Part shown: positions 40,000 to 48,276 of the stretch, piece by piece
Layout: each line of letters begins with the position of its first letter
How positions within the stretch are numbered: the stretch's first letter is position 1
Assembly: GCA_022508465.1 (NCBI GenBank)
Contig: JAFLVB010000004.1
Coordinates: forward strand, 1 to 58,049
DNA: 58,049 bases
Source of the DNA: Clostridiales bacterium
Lineage (GTDB): Bacteria; Bacillota; Clostridia; Christensenellales; Pumilibacteraceae
Direction: 5' to 3'
Notes under the pieces: model-generated
What the model was told of the DNA's origin: nothing
The model's database searches: none
The model's input: the letters and a program-made list of their open reading frames with translations, nothing else
Program-made: the position numbers and the translations under genes

Positions 40000-40214
40000 T
40001 GCGATGTCATAGTGATTTATACCTCTCCCATAATGAGAGGGTGATTTGTTTATTTTCATATGACTTTTTATGCAAACAATCGGAAAGAATACTGGTAGTA
40101 ATACTGATTCCAGCCCGATTGTTTGTAAGATAAGCAACGGTTTACTATGGCATCGCAACCATTAGGAATCGGTATTCTACAGGTGCCGTTCCTTTTGGGA
40201 GCGGCGCCTCTTTT
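40000..40214 (+). ncRNA. Candidate structured RNA (standalone ncRNA or attenuated leader of 40262)
   Basis: Closing helix 40000-40015/40142-40157; hairpin 40022-40040; 11-bp exact stem 40073-40083/40115-40125; terminator 40182-40214. Confidence 0.65.
40182..40214 (+). terminator. Intrinsic terminator
   Basis: GGTGCCGTTCC-tttt-GGGAGCGGCGCC-TCTTTTT. Confidence 0.8.
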
Positions 40215-40261
40215 TATATCAGCAACAGAGAATAAGCCGTGTAAAAATAACAAGGAGAAAT

Positions 40262-40747
40262 ATGTTTTACAAAGATAGTAAATTTTACGGCGAGGACTTT
40301 TCTTTCGCCTTCCCCAACGGGTGTCATATTTGGCTCGATTTTGATGAGCCTGATTTGCAAGTTATTGAGTTTACAAAAAAAGAGCCCAATGTACTTTATC
40401 ATATCGAAGTGGTTTTTGATAAAATATCGAAGGCGACTTCACTTGAAAACAGCCTGCTCGAAAAGATTGATGGTATGGATTGTGAACCGGACAGTCAAAT
40501 CGCACCTATTACACGAGGTCGATCTGGCGTTGCCGCTTACTTTCATAATGCAGTTAGCAATTTTTATGAGGAACGTTATCAAGTCAAAGAGAACAATGAG
40601 GAAATTTTATTAAGCTTTACCATATGGACGTCTCTTTTAGACAATCCCGATTTAAAAGATCAGCTACTCAAGATTAATGACGAAAAATATATTGCCGAGC
40701 ACTTTAAAAAAGTGCCGTGCAAGAGGTACTTGACCTCCCCGAAGTAA
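40262..40747 (+). CDS. Hypothetical protein
   Basis: 161 aa, RBS AAGGAG; no recognised domain. Confidence 0.65.
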   Translation: MFYKDSKFYGEDFSFAFPNGCHIWLDFDEPDLQVIEFTKKEPNVLYHIEVVFDKISKATSLENSLLEKIDGMDCEPDSQIAPITRGRSGVAAYFHNAVSNFYEERYQVKENNEEILLSFTIWTSLLDNPDLKDQLLKINDEKYIAEHFKKVPCKRYLTSPK

Positions 40748-40788
40748 AAGAGTTTTTTAACTCTATAGTTTTAACGAAATCATTATAA

Positions 40789-40827
40789 AAGGCCTCCCCC
40801 TCGTTGCCTTTGGCAGGGGGAGGCCTA
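40789..40827. terminator. Bidirectional hairpin related to the CCTCCCCCT repeats
   Basis: AGGCCTCCCCCTcgttgcctttggcAGGGGGAGGCCT between convergent genes. Confidence 0.6.
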
Positions 40828-40837
40828 TTATAAGGTT

Positions 40838-40873
40838 AAAAGTTTTTTGCCTACTTTTTTACAAAAAAGTAGG
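40838..40873 (-). repeat. GCYTACTTTTTTT hairpin family, copy 4
   Basis: CCTACTTTTTTACAAAAAAGTAGG 40850-40873, 1 nt from stop. Confidence 0.8.
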
Positions 40874-40874
40874 T

Positions 40875-42149
40875 TCATCTCACTTCTGTGCTTAAAAACT
40901 GCTTTACTGTTTGACCGCGCAGTTTTATTATGGCGTAAATAAAGAATATCGCGGCGGTTGCGACAACCGTAAAAATTCCTATCCCAAACATGCCGATGAG
41001 CCTCACAAAAGACACACCCATATTGATATCTCTCATCATTATAAGTATGGCGTTGATGACTTTATATCCTGCAAATGTAAGTGCAAACGATAGCGGTATC
41101 GAGATAAGGCAAATAAGCATAAGCTGTAAGAATAGCAGTCCGTACAACCTACGCCTCGAAAGTCCAAACGTAAGGAATATACCGCTCGTACGCGAAAATA
41201 CTTTTATATACTTACCCACCATAAGGAAGACGGTAAGCACAAGCGCAATTATAAGTGCCGACCCTATAATGTAATACAGGTTGTTGGCAAGTATCTGTAA
41301 TCTATCCAAATCCTCTATCCAATCGACAAGTGCAGCCCCTGCATATGTCATATTGGCTTTTCGTAAAACGGATGCCGTTTCATAGTCAAGCCAATCATTG
41401 GGCAGATACGAGTAACGATACTCCCCATTTTCAAAAAGAGGATGATCTTCATGAAGTATAATTCCGACCACAAGTATGGTTTGATGTCCGACAAGCTCAA
41501 AATATTCATTGCGCAAGATTCCCGACACCCCACCGACATAAAACGGCTCCTCTTCCCCTCTGACGTAAAGCGAAACCTCTTTATCCATTACATCCTCGAT
41601 GCTCAAACCGAATGCATTTAGTAGCGGCTCGGATAAAATAGCCTGTTCGGGATTTTCGGGCATATCACCTATAATCATCGAGTCAAGCCCAAATCGACGA
41701 TTTAGCTCGGTATAATCGCGCGGCGTAAAAAAATTGCCGCCCATAGTTGTAATTTTTACATCATCTGTATCTGCCGTCAGTAGCTCGCCATCCAACCCGA
41801 TTGCAAGATATTGTGACAAAAAGTAACTGGGCTTTACGCCATATAATTTAAAAATACGCCCTGTAAAGCTACAAGTAAAAAAGTCAAGGCGCGGACAGTC
41901 GCCGAGATATGTATCAATTAGCTCCTGTTGCTCCTCATCGGGATTGCCATACACATATACATAGTTAGCAGAAACCGCACTCTCCAAAGCCTCCTTGCGT
42001 CTTGCCGTGAGCGCCTGATTGTATATCGTAAACAGGCACACCAAAAAGGCAAGGCAGGCAAATGCAAAGCAGATCTTAAAATTTATCCATTTGTACGAGA
42101 ATATATTTTTAAAAGCTAATTTCAAGAGGTTGCTTCTTTTTTTATTCAT
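40875..42149 (-). CDS. FtsX-like permease
   Basis: MNKKRSNLLKLAFKNIFSYKWINFKICFAFACLAFLV; C-terminal 3-TM region; start 42149 preferred over track start. Confidence 0.75.
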   Translation of the reverse strand: MNKKRSNLLKLAFKNIFSYKWINFKICFAFACLAFLVCLFTIYNQALTARRKEALESAVSANYVYVYGNPDEEQQELIDTYLGDCPRLDFFTCSFTGRIFKLYGVKPSYFLSQYLAIGLDGELLTADTDDVKITTMGGNFFTPRDYTELNRRFGLDSMIIGDMPENPEQAILSEPLLNAFGLSIEDVMDKEVSLYVRGEEEPFYVGGVSGILRNEYFELVGHQTILVVGIILHEDHPLFENGEYRYSYLPNDWLDYETASVLRKANMTYAGAALVDWIEDLDRLQILANNLYYIIGSALIIALVLTVFLMVGKYIKVFSRTSGIFLTFGLSRRRLYGLLFLQLMLICLISIPLSFALTFAGYKVINAILIMMRDINMGVSFVRLIGMFGIGIFTVVATAAIFFIYAIIKLRGQTVKQFLSTEVR

Positions 42150-43284
42150 GTTTGACCTCCTGTGCGATTTGGGCATTTGCAATCTTATGCTGATATCCAA
42201 GATAAAGCAGAACAATAAACACAATCATTGCCGCAAAAAGCAAAGCCGGTATTCCAAGATAGAAATGCGATGTAAAAGTTCCACCAAAGAGCGACGTACA
42301 AAGATTGGTAAAATACAAATTAAATGCAATAGAGAGCACCGAGCCAATGACAACGGCTAAAACGACAAGCAGTCCAGCCATTAAACAATACAAAGCCGCT
42401 ATCTTTGCATTTGACGCGCCGAGTAGTTTGAGCCTGCAAATCTGCACCTGCCTTTGACGATAGAATGTCGCCATAAGCGAGTACAGTATAAAGAAGACCA
42501 TTATTCCAAGCACGATGGACATTGCCATAAAAAAGGTCTCAGCAAGGTCTATGTTGTTGTAAAATGCAGTAAACGACGTAAACATCTCAAGCGAATAGCC
42601 TTGCTCGGTAAGACTTTCCGCATTCTTGCGCATATTTTGCGAGCCGGCAAAGTCAAAAAACGCCTCGTCAAGAACAGTATTGTCGGCCATTACAAGATAA
42701 AAGCTGACATGGGGCAGCCGCGCACCCTCTTTTATAAGTTCGTAATCGGACGAGTCTACTATACCTGTTACGGTAAAGCTCATTTCTCCCACCATTAGCG
42801 TACTGCCTATAGTTGCATTTGAGTTCTCGTTGCACCATATGCTGATAAGCACTTCGCCCACCTCTGTTGGAAAACGTCCGTCAATAAGGTCTTGCTCTAA
42901 GGTCGAAAAGTCCGACCCTGCCCGCATTATAATTCCGCGTTTTTCGGTCGTAAATGGATGCGTAGATAAAATTTCCGAAGCGACATAGTAAATAGAGTCA
43001 CCCGTTTCGGACGTGACTGTCACGTCTGTCGTAAGGCCCACTATCCCACCGTAGACAAGGTCACTACCAAGCGAAGCCGCCTCCCCGAGAGAAATATCAC
43101 GCATTGTGTACATGACATACTCGTTATTGTCCAACACGTTGTACATTCCCAGCGGAACGTCAATGCATACCGAAATTACCGACAGCAGTGCGCTGGTAAA
43201 TAATGTAAGTATTAAGCCTATAGCAATAATCGACGATTTCAAAAAGCCGATTTCAAGCTTGATTAGTTTGATTATCGACTTCAT
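42142..43284 (-). CDS. FtsX-like permease
   Basis: 380 aa; VVVINFW-free MacB-type layout: N-terminal TM, periplasmic domain, FFILYSLMATFYRQRQVQICRLKLLGASNAKIAALY. Confidence 0.8.
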   Translation of the reverse strand: MKSIIKLIKLEIGFLKSSIIAIGLILTLFTSALLSVISVCIDVPLGMYNVLDNNEYVMYTMRDISLGEAASLGSDLVYGGIVGLTTDVTVTSETGDSIYYVASEILSTHPFTTEKRGIIMRAGSDFSTLEQDLIDGRFPTEVGEVLISIWCNENSNATIGSTLMVGEMSFTVTGIVDSSDYELIKEGARLPHVSFYLVMADNTVLDEAFFDFAGSQNMRKNAESLTEQGYSLEMFTSFTAFYNNIDLAETFFMAMSIVLGIMVFFILYSLMATFYRQRQVQICRLKLLGASNAKIAALYCLMAGLLVVLAVVIGSVLSIAFNLYFTNLCTSLFGGTFTSHFYLGIPALLFAAMIVFIVLLYLGYQHKIANAQIAQEVKHE

Positions 43285-43285
43285 A

Positions 43286-43972
43286 CTACCTCATCGAAAT
43301 TTTGTGGTCGTAGTCTACGATTTTGCCGTCCGACATAACCACTATGCGCTCTGCCTTTTTGGCGTCGCTCTCATCGTGCGTGACCATTAGTATGGTCTTG
43401 CCGCTTGCGTGCAAATCCTTAAGGATTCTCATTATGTTTTCGCTGTTAGCCGTGTCGAGATTGCCACACGGCTCGTCGGCAAATATGTACTTGGGGTCGT
43501 TTATTATTGCCCTTGCAATGGCGACACGCTGTTGCTCGCCGCCCGAAAGCGTGCTTGCGCGATTCTTTATTTTGTGAGACAGTTTGACCATTTCGAGTGC
43601 AGCCTCCACCTTTTCGCGGTTACGTCTGCCCGTTTTGCCCGCAAGTATGAGAGGAAGTTCTACATTGTCGTACACCGAATATCCCGGCTCGAGATAGAAG
43701 CTCTGGAATATAAAGCCTATTTGCAAGTTTCTGAACTCGGCTATCTTCCTTTGCGACAGCGACGAAATTTCCACGCCGTCTATGCTTATACTGCCACCCG
43801 TAGCGGTGTCCAACGTCCCTATAATGTTAAGAAGCGTGCTCTTGCCGCTGCCCGACTTACCGCATATCGCGATAAACTCTCCGTCGGCGATTTCCAAGTC
43901 CACGCCGTTAAGCGCCCAAAATGCCTCTTTGCCTGTAACGAATTGCTTTGTAACACCTTTTATGCTGATCAT
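43286..43972 (-). CDS. ABC transporter ATP-binding protein
   Basis: [43 protein letters not shown]. Confidence 0.95.
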   Translation of the reverse strand: MISIKGVTKQFVTGKEAFWALNGVDLEIADGEFIAICGKSGSGKSTLLNIIGTLDTATGGSISIDGVEISSLSQRKIAEFRNLQIGFIFQSFYLEPGYSVYDNVELPLILAGKTGRRNREKVEAALEMVKLSHKIKNRASTLSGGEQQRVAIARAIINDPKYIFADEPCGNLDTANSENIMRILKDLHASGKTILMVTHDESDAKKAERIVVMSDGKIVDYDHKISMR

Positions 43973-44073
43973 TCTTACTCCTCAGTTCGCCGTTAAGGCA
44001 AAACAAAAATAAAGATAATCCCATAATTTTCCCTCTTGCATTACAAACTATCTTTTAATAATAAACAATTTTT

Positions 44074-44133
44074 CTGCCGCGGCAGCTGTTTATTGCTCTG
44101 AAAATAAAAATCCTCAACTGTCATCTGACAGTT
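44074..44133 (-). promoter_or_regulatory. Palindromic operator-like sites upstream of the ABC operon
   Basis: CTGCCGCGGCAG (44074-44085) and AACTGTCA-TC-TGACAGTT (44116-44133). Confidence 0.45.
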
Positions 44134-44235
44134 CGGAAGTCAAATTTAAGTCCAAGCATAGTTTACTACATTCTATCCAAAAAGTCAATACATTAATGGC
44201 AAATATTGTATGATTTATGTTTGTTTTTTAATGGT

Positions 44236-44901
44236 TTAGTTGCTGAGCAAAAACTTAATTATTTCGCCTGCCATTGTGTAGCCGGCTCCTCCCGGTACAA
44301 ACGATACGCTGCCGGGCGTACGCACCCCCGTCTTTACAGGTTCCTCAATAGAGTAAACCACTTTTAGAGAAGTAATGCCGCGCCTCCTTAGCTCTCTGCG
44401 CATGACTTTAGCGAGCGGGCAATACGATGTTTGAAACACGTCCCCCACTCTGAATGCCGTTGGGTCGATTCGATTGCCCGTCCCCATACAGCTGATTATT
44501 CTTTCGCCCATAATCTCGGCAAGCTCGAGCTTTGCCGTTACCGTATCAACGGCGTCGGCAACAAAGTCAAATTTATCAAAATCAAACTCGTTACGGTTTT
44601 CGGGCAAAAAAAATATATCCTTTGCATGAAGAACAAGATCGGGGTTAATGGAGAGCAACCGCTTAGCCATTACGTCCACTTTTCTTTGCCCCATATTGTC
44701 ATTTTGCGCTATTATCTGTCTGTTGATATTTGACGACGATACCACATCGCCGTCTACTATGGTAAGCTCACCTATGCCGCCACGTACAAGCGCTTCGGCA
44801 GCTATGCCGCCTACTCCGCCTAAGCCGAAAACGGCGACATGAGCATGCTTTAATTTGTCAAGATTGCCTAAAACCCTTTGGGTGCGAGATAGATCAAGCA
44901 T
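44236..44901 (-). CDS. tRNA threonylcarbamoyladenosine dehydratase / ThiF-E1 family protein
   Basis: VAVFGLGGVGGIAAEALVRGGIGELTIVDGDVVSSSNINRQIIA; start 44901. Confidence 0.88.
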   Translation of the reverse strand: MLDLSRTQRVLGNLDKLKHAHVAVFGLGGVGGIAAEALVRGGIGELTIVDGDVVSSSNINRQIIAQNDNMGQRKVDVMAKRLLSINPDLVLHAKDIFFLPENRNEFDFDKFDFVADAVDTVTAKLELAEIMGERIISCMGTGNRIDPTAFRVGDVFQTSYCPLAKVMRRELRRRGITSLKVVYSIEEPVKTGVRTPGSVSFVPGGAGYTMAGEIIKFLLSN

Positions 44902-45385
44902 TACTTGCCTCCAGTCCGAACAGACTCGGGAACAGCATTGCAAGTATCATTATAACGACAAACACCGCCGCCGCAATCAATATGCAAATGGCAAGGCGTA
45001 ATGCGTAATTTTTGATATACGGCATAATTTTATAGCAAACAAAAAAGCACGCCACACCAAGCACCGCCCCTATTATATTGCCTATGAGGCTAATTAAAAA
45101 CGGAATAATGCCCGCAACATAATCGTACCAATACAGCTTGGTAAGCAAAACCTTCTCGTCACCTCGGCACAAATACACGCCCGAAAACAACGTGCCGGCT
45201 ACCGCGCACTTTTCGCTGCCCAGCATAAAGGTGTTTTTGCCTTCACCCTCCGGGAGCTCCATACCCTCATAACTCAGATTAGCCTTGCCGCTCCAAAAAT
45301 TTATGTCCGCTGTAAAGCGTCCGTTTAATTCGATTTCGTACTTCACGACATAATTATAATACATTTGACCGGGTATTGCAATCAA
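44894..45385 (-). CDS. Hypothetical membrane protein
   Basis: C-terminal two hydrophobic helices; overlaps 44901 start. Confidence 0.55.
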   Translation of the reverse strand: MIAIPGQMYYNYVVKYEIELNGRFTADINFWSGKANLSYEGMELPEGEGKNTFMLGSEKCAVAGTLFSGVYLCRGDEKVLLTKLYWYDYVAGIIPFLISLIGNIIGAVLGVACFFVCYKIMPYIKNYALRLAICILIAAAVFVVIMILAMLFPSLFGLEASNA

Positions 45386-45452
45386 AATACATTGTTGCCT
45401 ACTAAACTATGCACGCAATTTCAAAAAACATTGGAGTGATGCGCCAAAACAG

Positions 45453-45481
45453 TTGACATTCCCTCTTCATTTTGCTAAACT
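45453..45481 (+). promoter_or_regulatory. tRNA-Ser promoter
   Basis: TTGACA-17 nt-TAAACT. Confidence 0.65.
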
Positions 45482-45497
45482 TATTGAGTTATCTTTT

Positions 45498-45586
45498 GGA
45501 GCGGTATCGAAGTGGTCATAACGGCCCTGACTCGAAATCAGGTAGCCTGAAAGGGCTCGTGGGTTCGAATCCCACCCGCTCCGCCA
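45498..45586 (+). tRNA. tRNA-Ser (anticodon CGA)
   Basis: GGAGCGG..CCGCTCC-G-CCA, long variable arm, anticodon loop CTCGAAA. Confidence 0.93.
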
Positions 45587-45760
45587 AATAAAAAATGACA
45601 CCCTTGTGGTGTCTTTTTTTATTTGCTGTAGTGGTGGGACAAGAATCATTGCTTTAGCAATCGGTTCGCGGTGGCGACGACGAAAATCTTATCCAAGCGT
45701 CTTGACGCTACACTCGCCACCAAGTGAACGAAGCGAACGCCATCCCACCCGCTCCGCCAA
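45587..45760. repeat. Palindrome-rich repeat (copy C) ending in a copy of the tRNA-Ser 3' end
   Basis: 45742-45760 ATCCCACCCGCTCCGCCAA equals 45569-45587; GGTTCGCGGTGGCGA..TCGCCACCAAGTGAACGAAGCGAACGCC. Confidence 0.85.
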
Positions 45761-45952
45761 CAATGATGATTAAAAATCCGAAAAGATTATTCTGATATTA
45801 TTATATAATTCTTTATACGATAAACAGCGGATATAAGAAATGCCGCAAATGCCACTTAAAGTAGCAAAAAAGTGTTTAATGTCATCTATATTTTCTTGAG
45901 ATGTAAAGTATGATATGCTATACTCATCGTATAAAAATAAGGAGAAAGAAAA

Positions 45953-46837
45953 ATGACTTTTGCTAATAAATTGAAAGCACTCCGCAAGCAGTCTAATATG
46001 TCGCAGGAAAAACTTGCGGAGAAACTCTGCGTATCAAGACAGGCAATCACAAAATGGGAAACCGAGGAGGGGATTCCGGATATAGGAAATATTATTGCGA
46101 TTTCTGCTTTGTTTAATGTCTCTATTGACGAGCTTCTATCCGATGAAAAAATTGTAAAGCCAATCGACTATATTTTTGAAAGCGTTACAGAATATGATAT
46201 TGACGCACCAAAGCACTATGATTTGAAATTAGGCGGTGCAAAAAAACTTGTATTATCAGGGTATGATGGTGAAAAAATCCGTGTCCGTTTGGCTTCCAAT
46301 ACATTACAAACTCTCCAAAATGATTTTAAGGTCAAAATCGATGATATAAAAAGGAGAATCGATATAGAGATAATCCGTAAAAATGGGATTACAGAAGCGA
46401 TCGCAAAGGAAGCGATTACAATTTTTGTTCAAATCCCATCACCTTACATTGGGCATATTGAATTAGCTGCTAATGTAGAAACAGTCGAGCTCAACTCTTT
46501 AGAATGCGATAATATCGAACTTGATATAAAAACCTCCAATGTAATATTAGACGGCATACTCGGCAACGTGGAGATCAACTGTAATCTTGATATGAAGATT
46601 GTTTGTCGCACTTTGAACGGCGAAGTTTCAATTAATCAAGTGTCGGCTACTTCAAAAATATTTGTTCCAAAGGGAACAATTTTTACCGCTGTCACAAAAG
46701 GGATTGGCACAAGTATATCTTATGAGAAAGACGAACAACAAGTGAGTGCGTTTTCTACTCAGGCTGTTGAGAACAGAATTGAGCTGAATGGAATTAAGAG
46801 TGAACTTATCATCTGTACTTCTGAAGCGGAAATATAA
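45953..46837 (+). CDS. XRE family regulator with C-terminal DUF4097-like beta domain
   Basis: LRKQSNMSQEKLAEKLCVSRQAITKWETEEGIPDIGNIIAISALFNVSIDELL; beta-rich C-terminal half. Confidence 0.88.
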   Translation: MTFANKLKALRKQSNMSQEKLAEKLCVSRQAITKWETEEGIPDIGNIIAISALFNVSIDELLSDEKIVKPIDYIFESVTEYDIDAPKHYDLKLGGAKKLVLSGYDGEKIRVRLASNTLQTLQNDFKVKIDDIKRRIDIEIIRKNGITEAIAKEAITIFVQIPSPYIGHIELAANVETVELNSLECDNIELDIKTSNVILDGILGNVEINCNLDMKIVCRTLNGEVSINQVSATSKIFVPKGTIFTAVTKGIGTSISYEKDEQQVSAFSTQAVENRIELNGIKSELIICTSEAEI

Positions 46838-46895
46838 CAAACAGATGAAGTCTCTTTAATAATCAAGAAATATAAATCTCAATTCAGCGAAAAAA

Positions 46896-47025
46896 TTCGA
46901 TTTACATTCTTACCACTCCGCCAAATAAAAAGAGGCATTTGTATGCCTCTTTTTTGTTGCGTCGCTTGGTGGGAGCGACCAATTTTGTATAGTAAAAATC
47001 GGTTCACGGTGGCCGTATATGAGGC
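46896..47025. repeat. Third, partial tRNA-Ser tail copy plus downstream module (copy D)
   Basis: 46916-46931 CTCCGCCAAATAAAAA equals tRNA-Ser end plus its flank; then terminator hairpin and TGGTGGGA..TCGGTTCACGGTGGC as in copy C. Confidence 0.7.
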
Positions 47026-47030
47026 AAAAA

Positions 47031-48242
47031 CTATAAATCTTTTAGGCTTAACTTTGCGACCCTTGCCGAAAGGCTTTTTCCGTAATTAAACGGCTCGGTT
47101 ATAAATGAGTTATCCTTGACTTGTATCTTTTTGCCGCTATCCAGCCAAGTGGCATCGACTATCTCGGCATCGACTTTTACAAGCGGCAATGCCCCACTCT
47201 TTGCCACATTAGGGTCTGCACTCATCGGCACATCGCTTATTACAGCATAGTAACAGTCTTCGCATTTTAGCATAATCGCATTTTCTGCCGTAATGTCACA
47301 AGCAGTTGCCTCATATATAAAATTCTTGTTGGTCTTTATCCACTTGCCAAACTCGGATAAAAGTCCTCTATCCGTAAGATTAACCGTCCCGTTACCTCTT
47401 AGTCCGGTATTGAGCAGAAAGTTACAGTTATATCTGCGACAGTCTATAAGATTGCCGATTAGCTCTTTTACCGACTTATAATTGCAATCATTCTTGGCGT
47501 ATCCCCAGTGGTCATTGAGTATCTGACACATCTCGCCTGCGCGATACTTATCCGAGTTATCGACAAAACACGGCTTGCCACGCTCGAAAGTGACGCTGTC
47601 GATTTCGGGGTGACCGACCCTTCCTTGTTCGGAGAGGCCTGTATTGTTTATAATCATTGCGTTAGGCTGATGTTTTCTTATAGTTGCGTACAGCCTATCC
47701 TCTTGCCAATCCTCATTAGGTTTATCCCACATACCGTCAAACCAAAAGCCGCCTATCTCTCCGTAGCTTGTACAAAGCAGCTCTATACTGCTGATAAGAT
47801 AGTCGATATATTTAGGGAAGTCCAGCCTATACTCGGGTTTTTGCCAATCGAGCAAGGTATGATAAAAAAACGGAACTAACCCACCGGCATGGCAAGCATC
47901 TACAAATTCTTTAATTAAATCTCTGCCTGCCGCCGAATGAAGTGCATCATAGTCAGAGAGACCCTTAGTATCGTAAAGCGAAAATCCGTCATGGTGGCGC
48001 GTTGTAAGCGTTATGTATTTTGCTCCCGCACCTTTGGCAGTCTTAACAAGATCGATTGCCCAGTTTTTATTGACTTTGAATTTTTTTGTTAAGGCTTCGT
48101 ACTTATCCGTTTTTACTTCAGAGCCGAGCTTTAAAAACCATTCGCCCTCGCCTACAATGCTGTACAGCCCAAAATGTACAAACAACCCCACGCCAAGCCT
48201 TTCAAACTTTTTGATATAATCTTGCATACTTATCGCTCCCAT
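47031..48242 (-). CDS. Alpha-L-fucosidase (GH29 family)
   Basis: VGLFVHFGLYSIVGEGEWF; TLTTRHHDGFSLYDTK; FWFDGMWDKPNEDW; NCNFLLNTGLRGNGTV. Confidence 0.9.
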   Translation of the reverse strand: MGAISMQDYIKKFERLGVGLFVHFGLYSIVGEGEWFLKLGSEVKTDKYEALTKKFKVNKNWAIDLVKTAKGAGAKYITLTTRHHDGFSLYDTKGLSDYDALHSAAGRDLIKEFVDACHAGGLVPFFYHTLLDWQKPEYRLDFPKYIDYLISSIELLCTSYGEIGGFWFDGMWDKPNEDWQEDRLYATIRKHQPNAMIINNTGLSEQGRVGHPEIDSVTFERGKPCFVDNSDKYRAGEMCQILNDHWGYAKNDCNYKSVKELIGNLIDCRRYNCNFLLNTGLRGNGTVNLTDRGLLSEFGKWIKTNKNFIYEATACDITAENAIMLKCEDCYYAVISDVPMSADPNVAKSGALPLVKVDAEIVDATWLDSGKKIQVKDNSFITEPFNYGKSLSARVAKLSLKDL

Positions 48243-48276
48243 TTAGAACTTTTGTTTTACTACTCTTTGAAGTTTG

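Noticed and set aside
40000-40214. T-box, purine or SRP RNA assignment for the structured region
   Set aside because: No AGGGUGGNACCGCG T-box motif, no SRP GGAAG tetraloop region, and the downstream gene is not an amino-acid or purine gene; left unclassified.
45467-45649. Minus-strand ORF 45467-45649 (contains WRSGWDSNPRALSGYLISSQGRYDHFDTAPK)
   Set aside because: This is the reverse translation of tRNA-Ser, a familiar annotation artefact.
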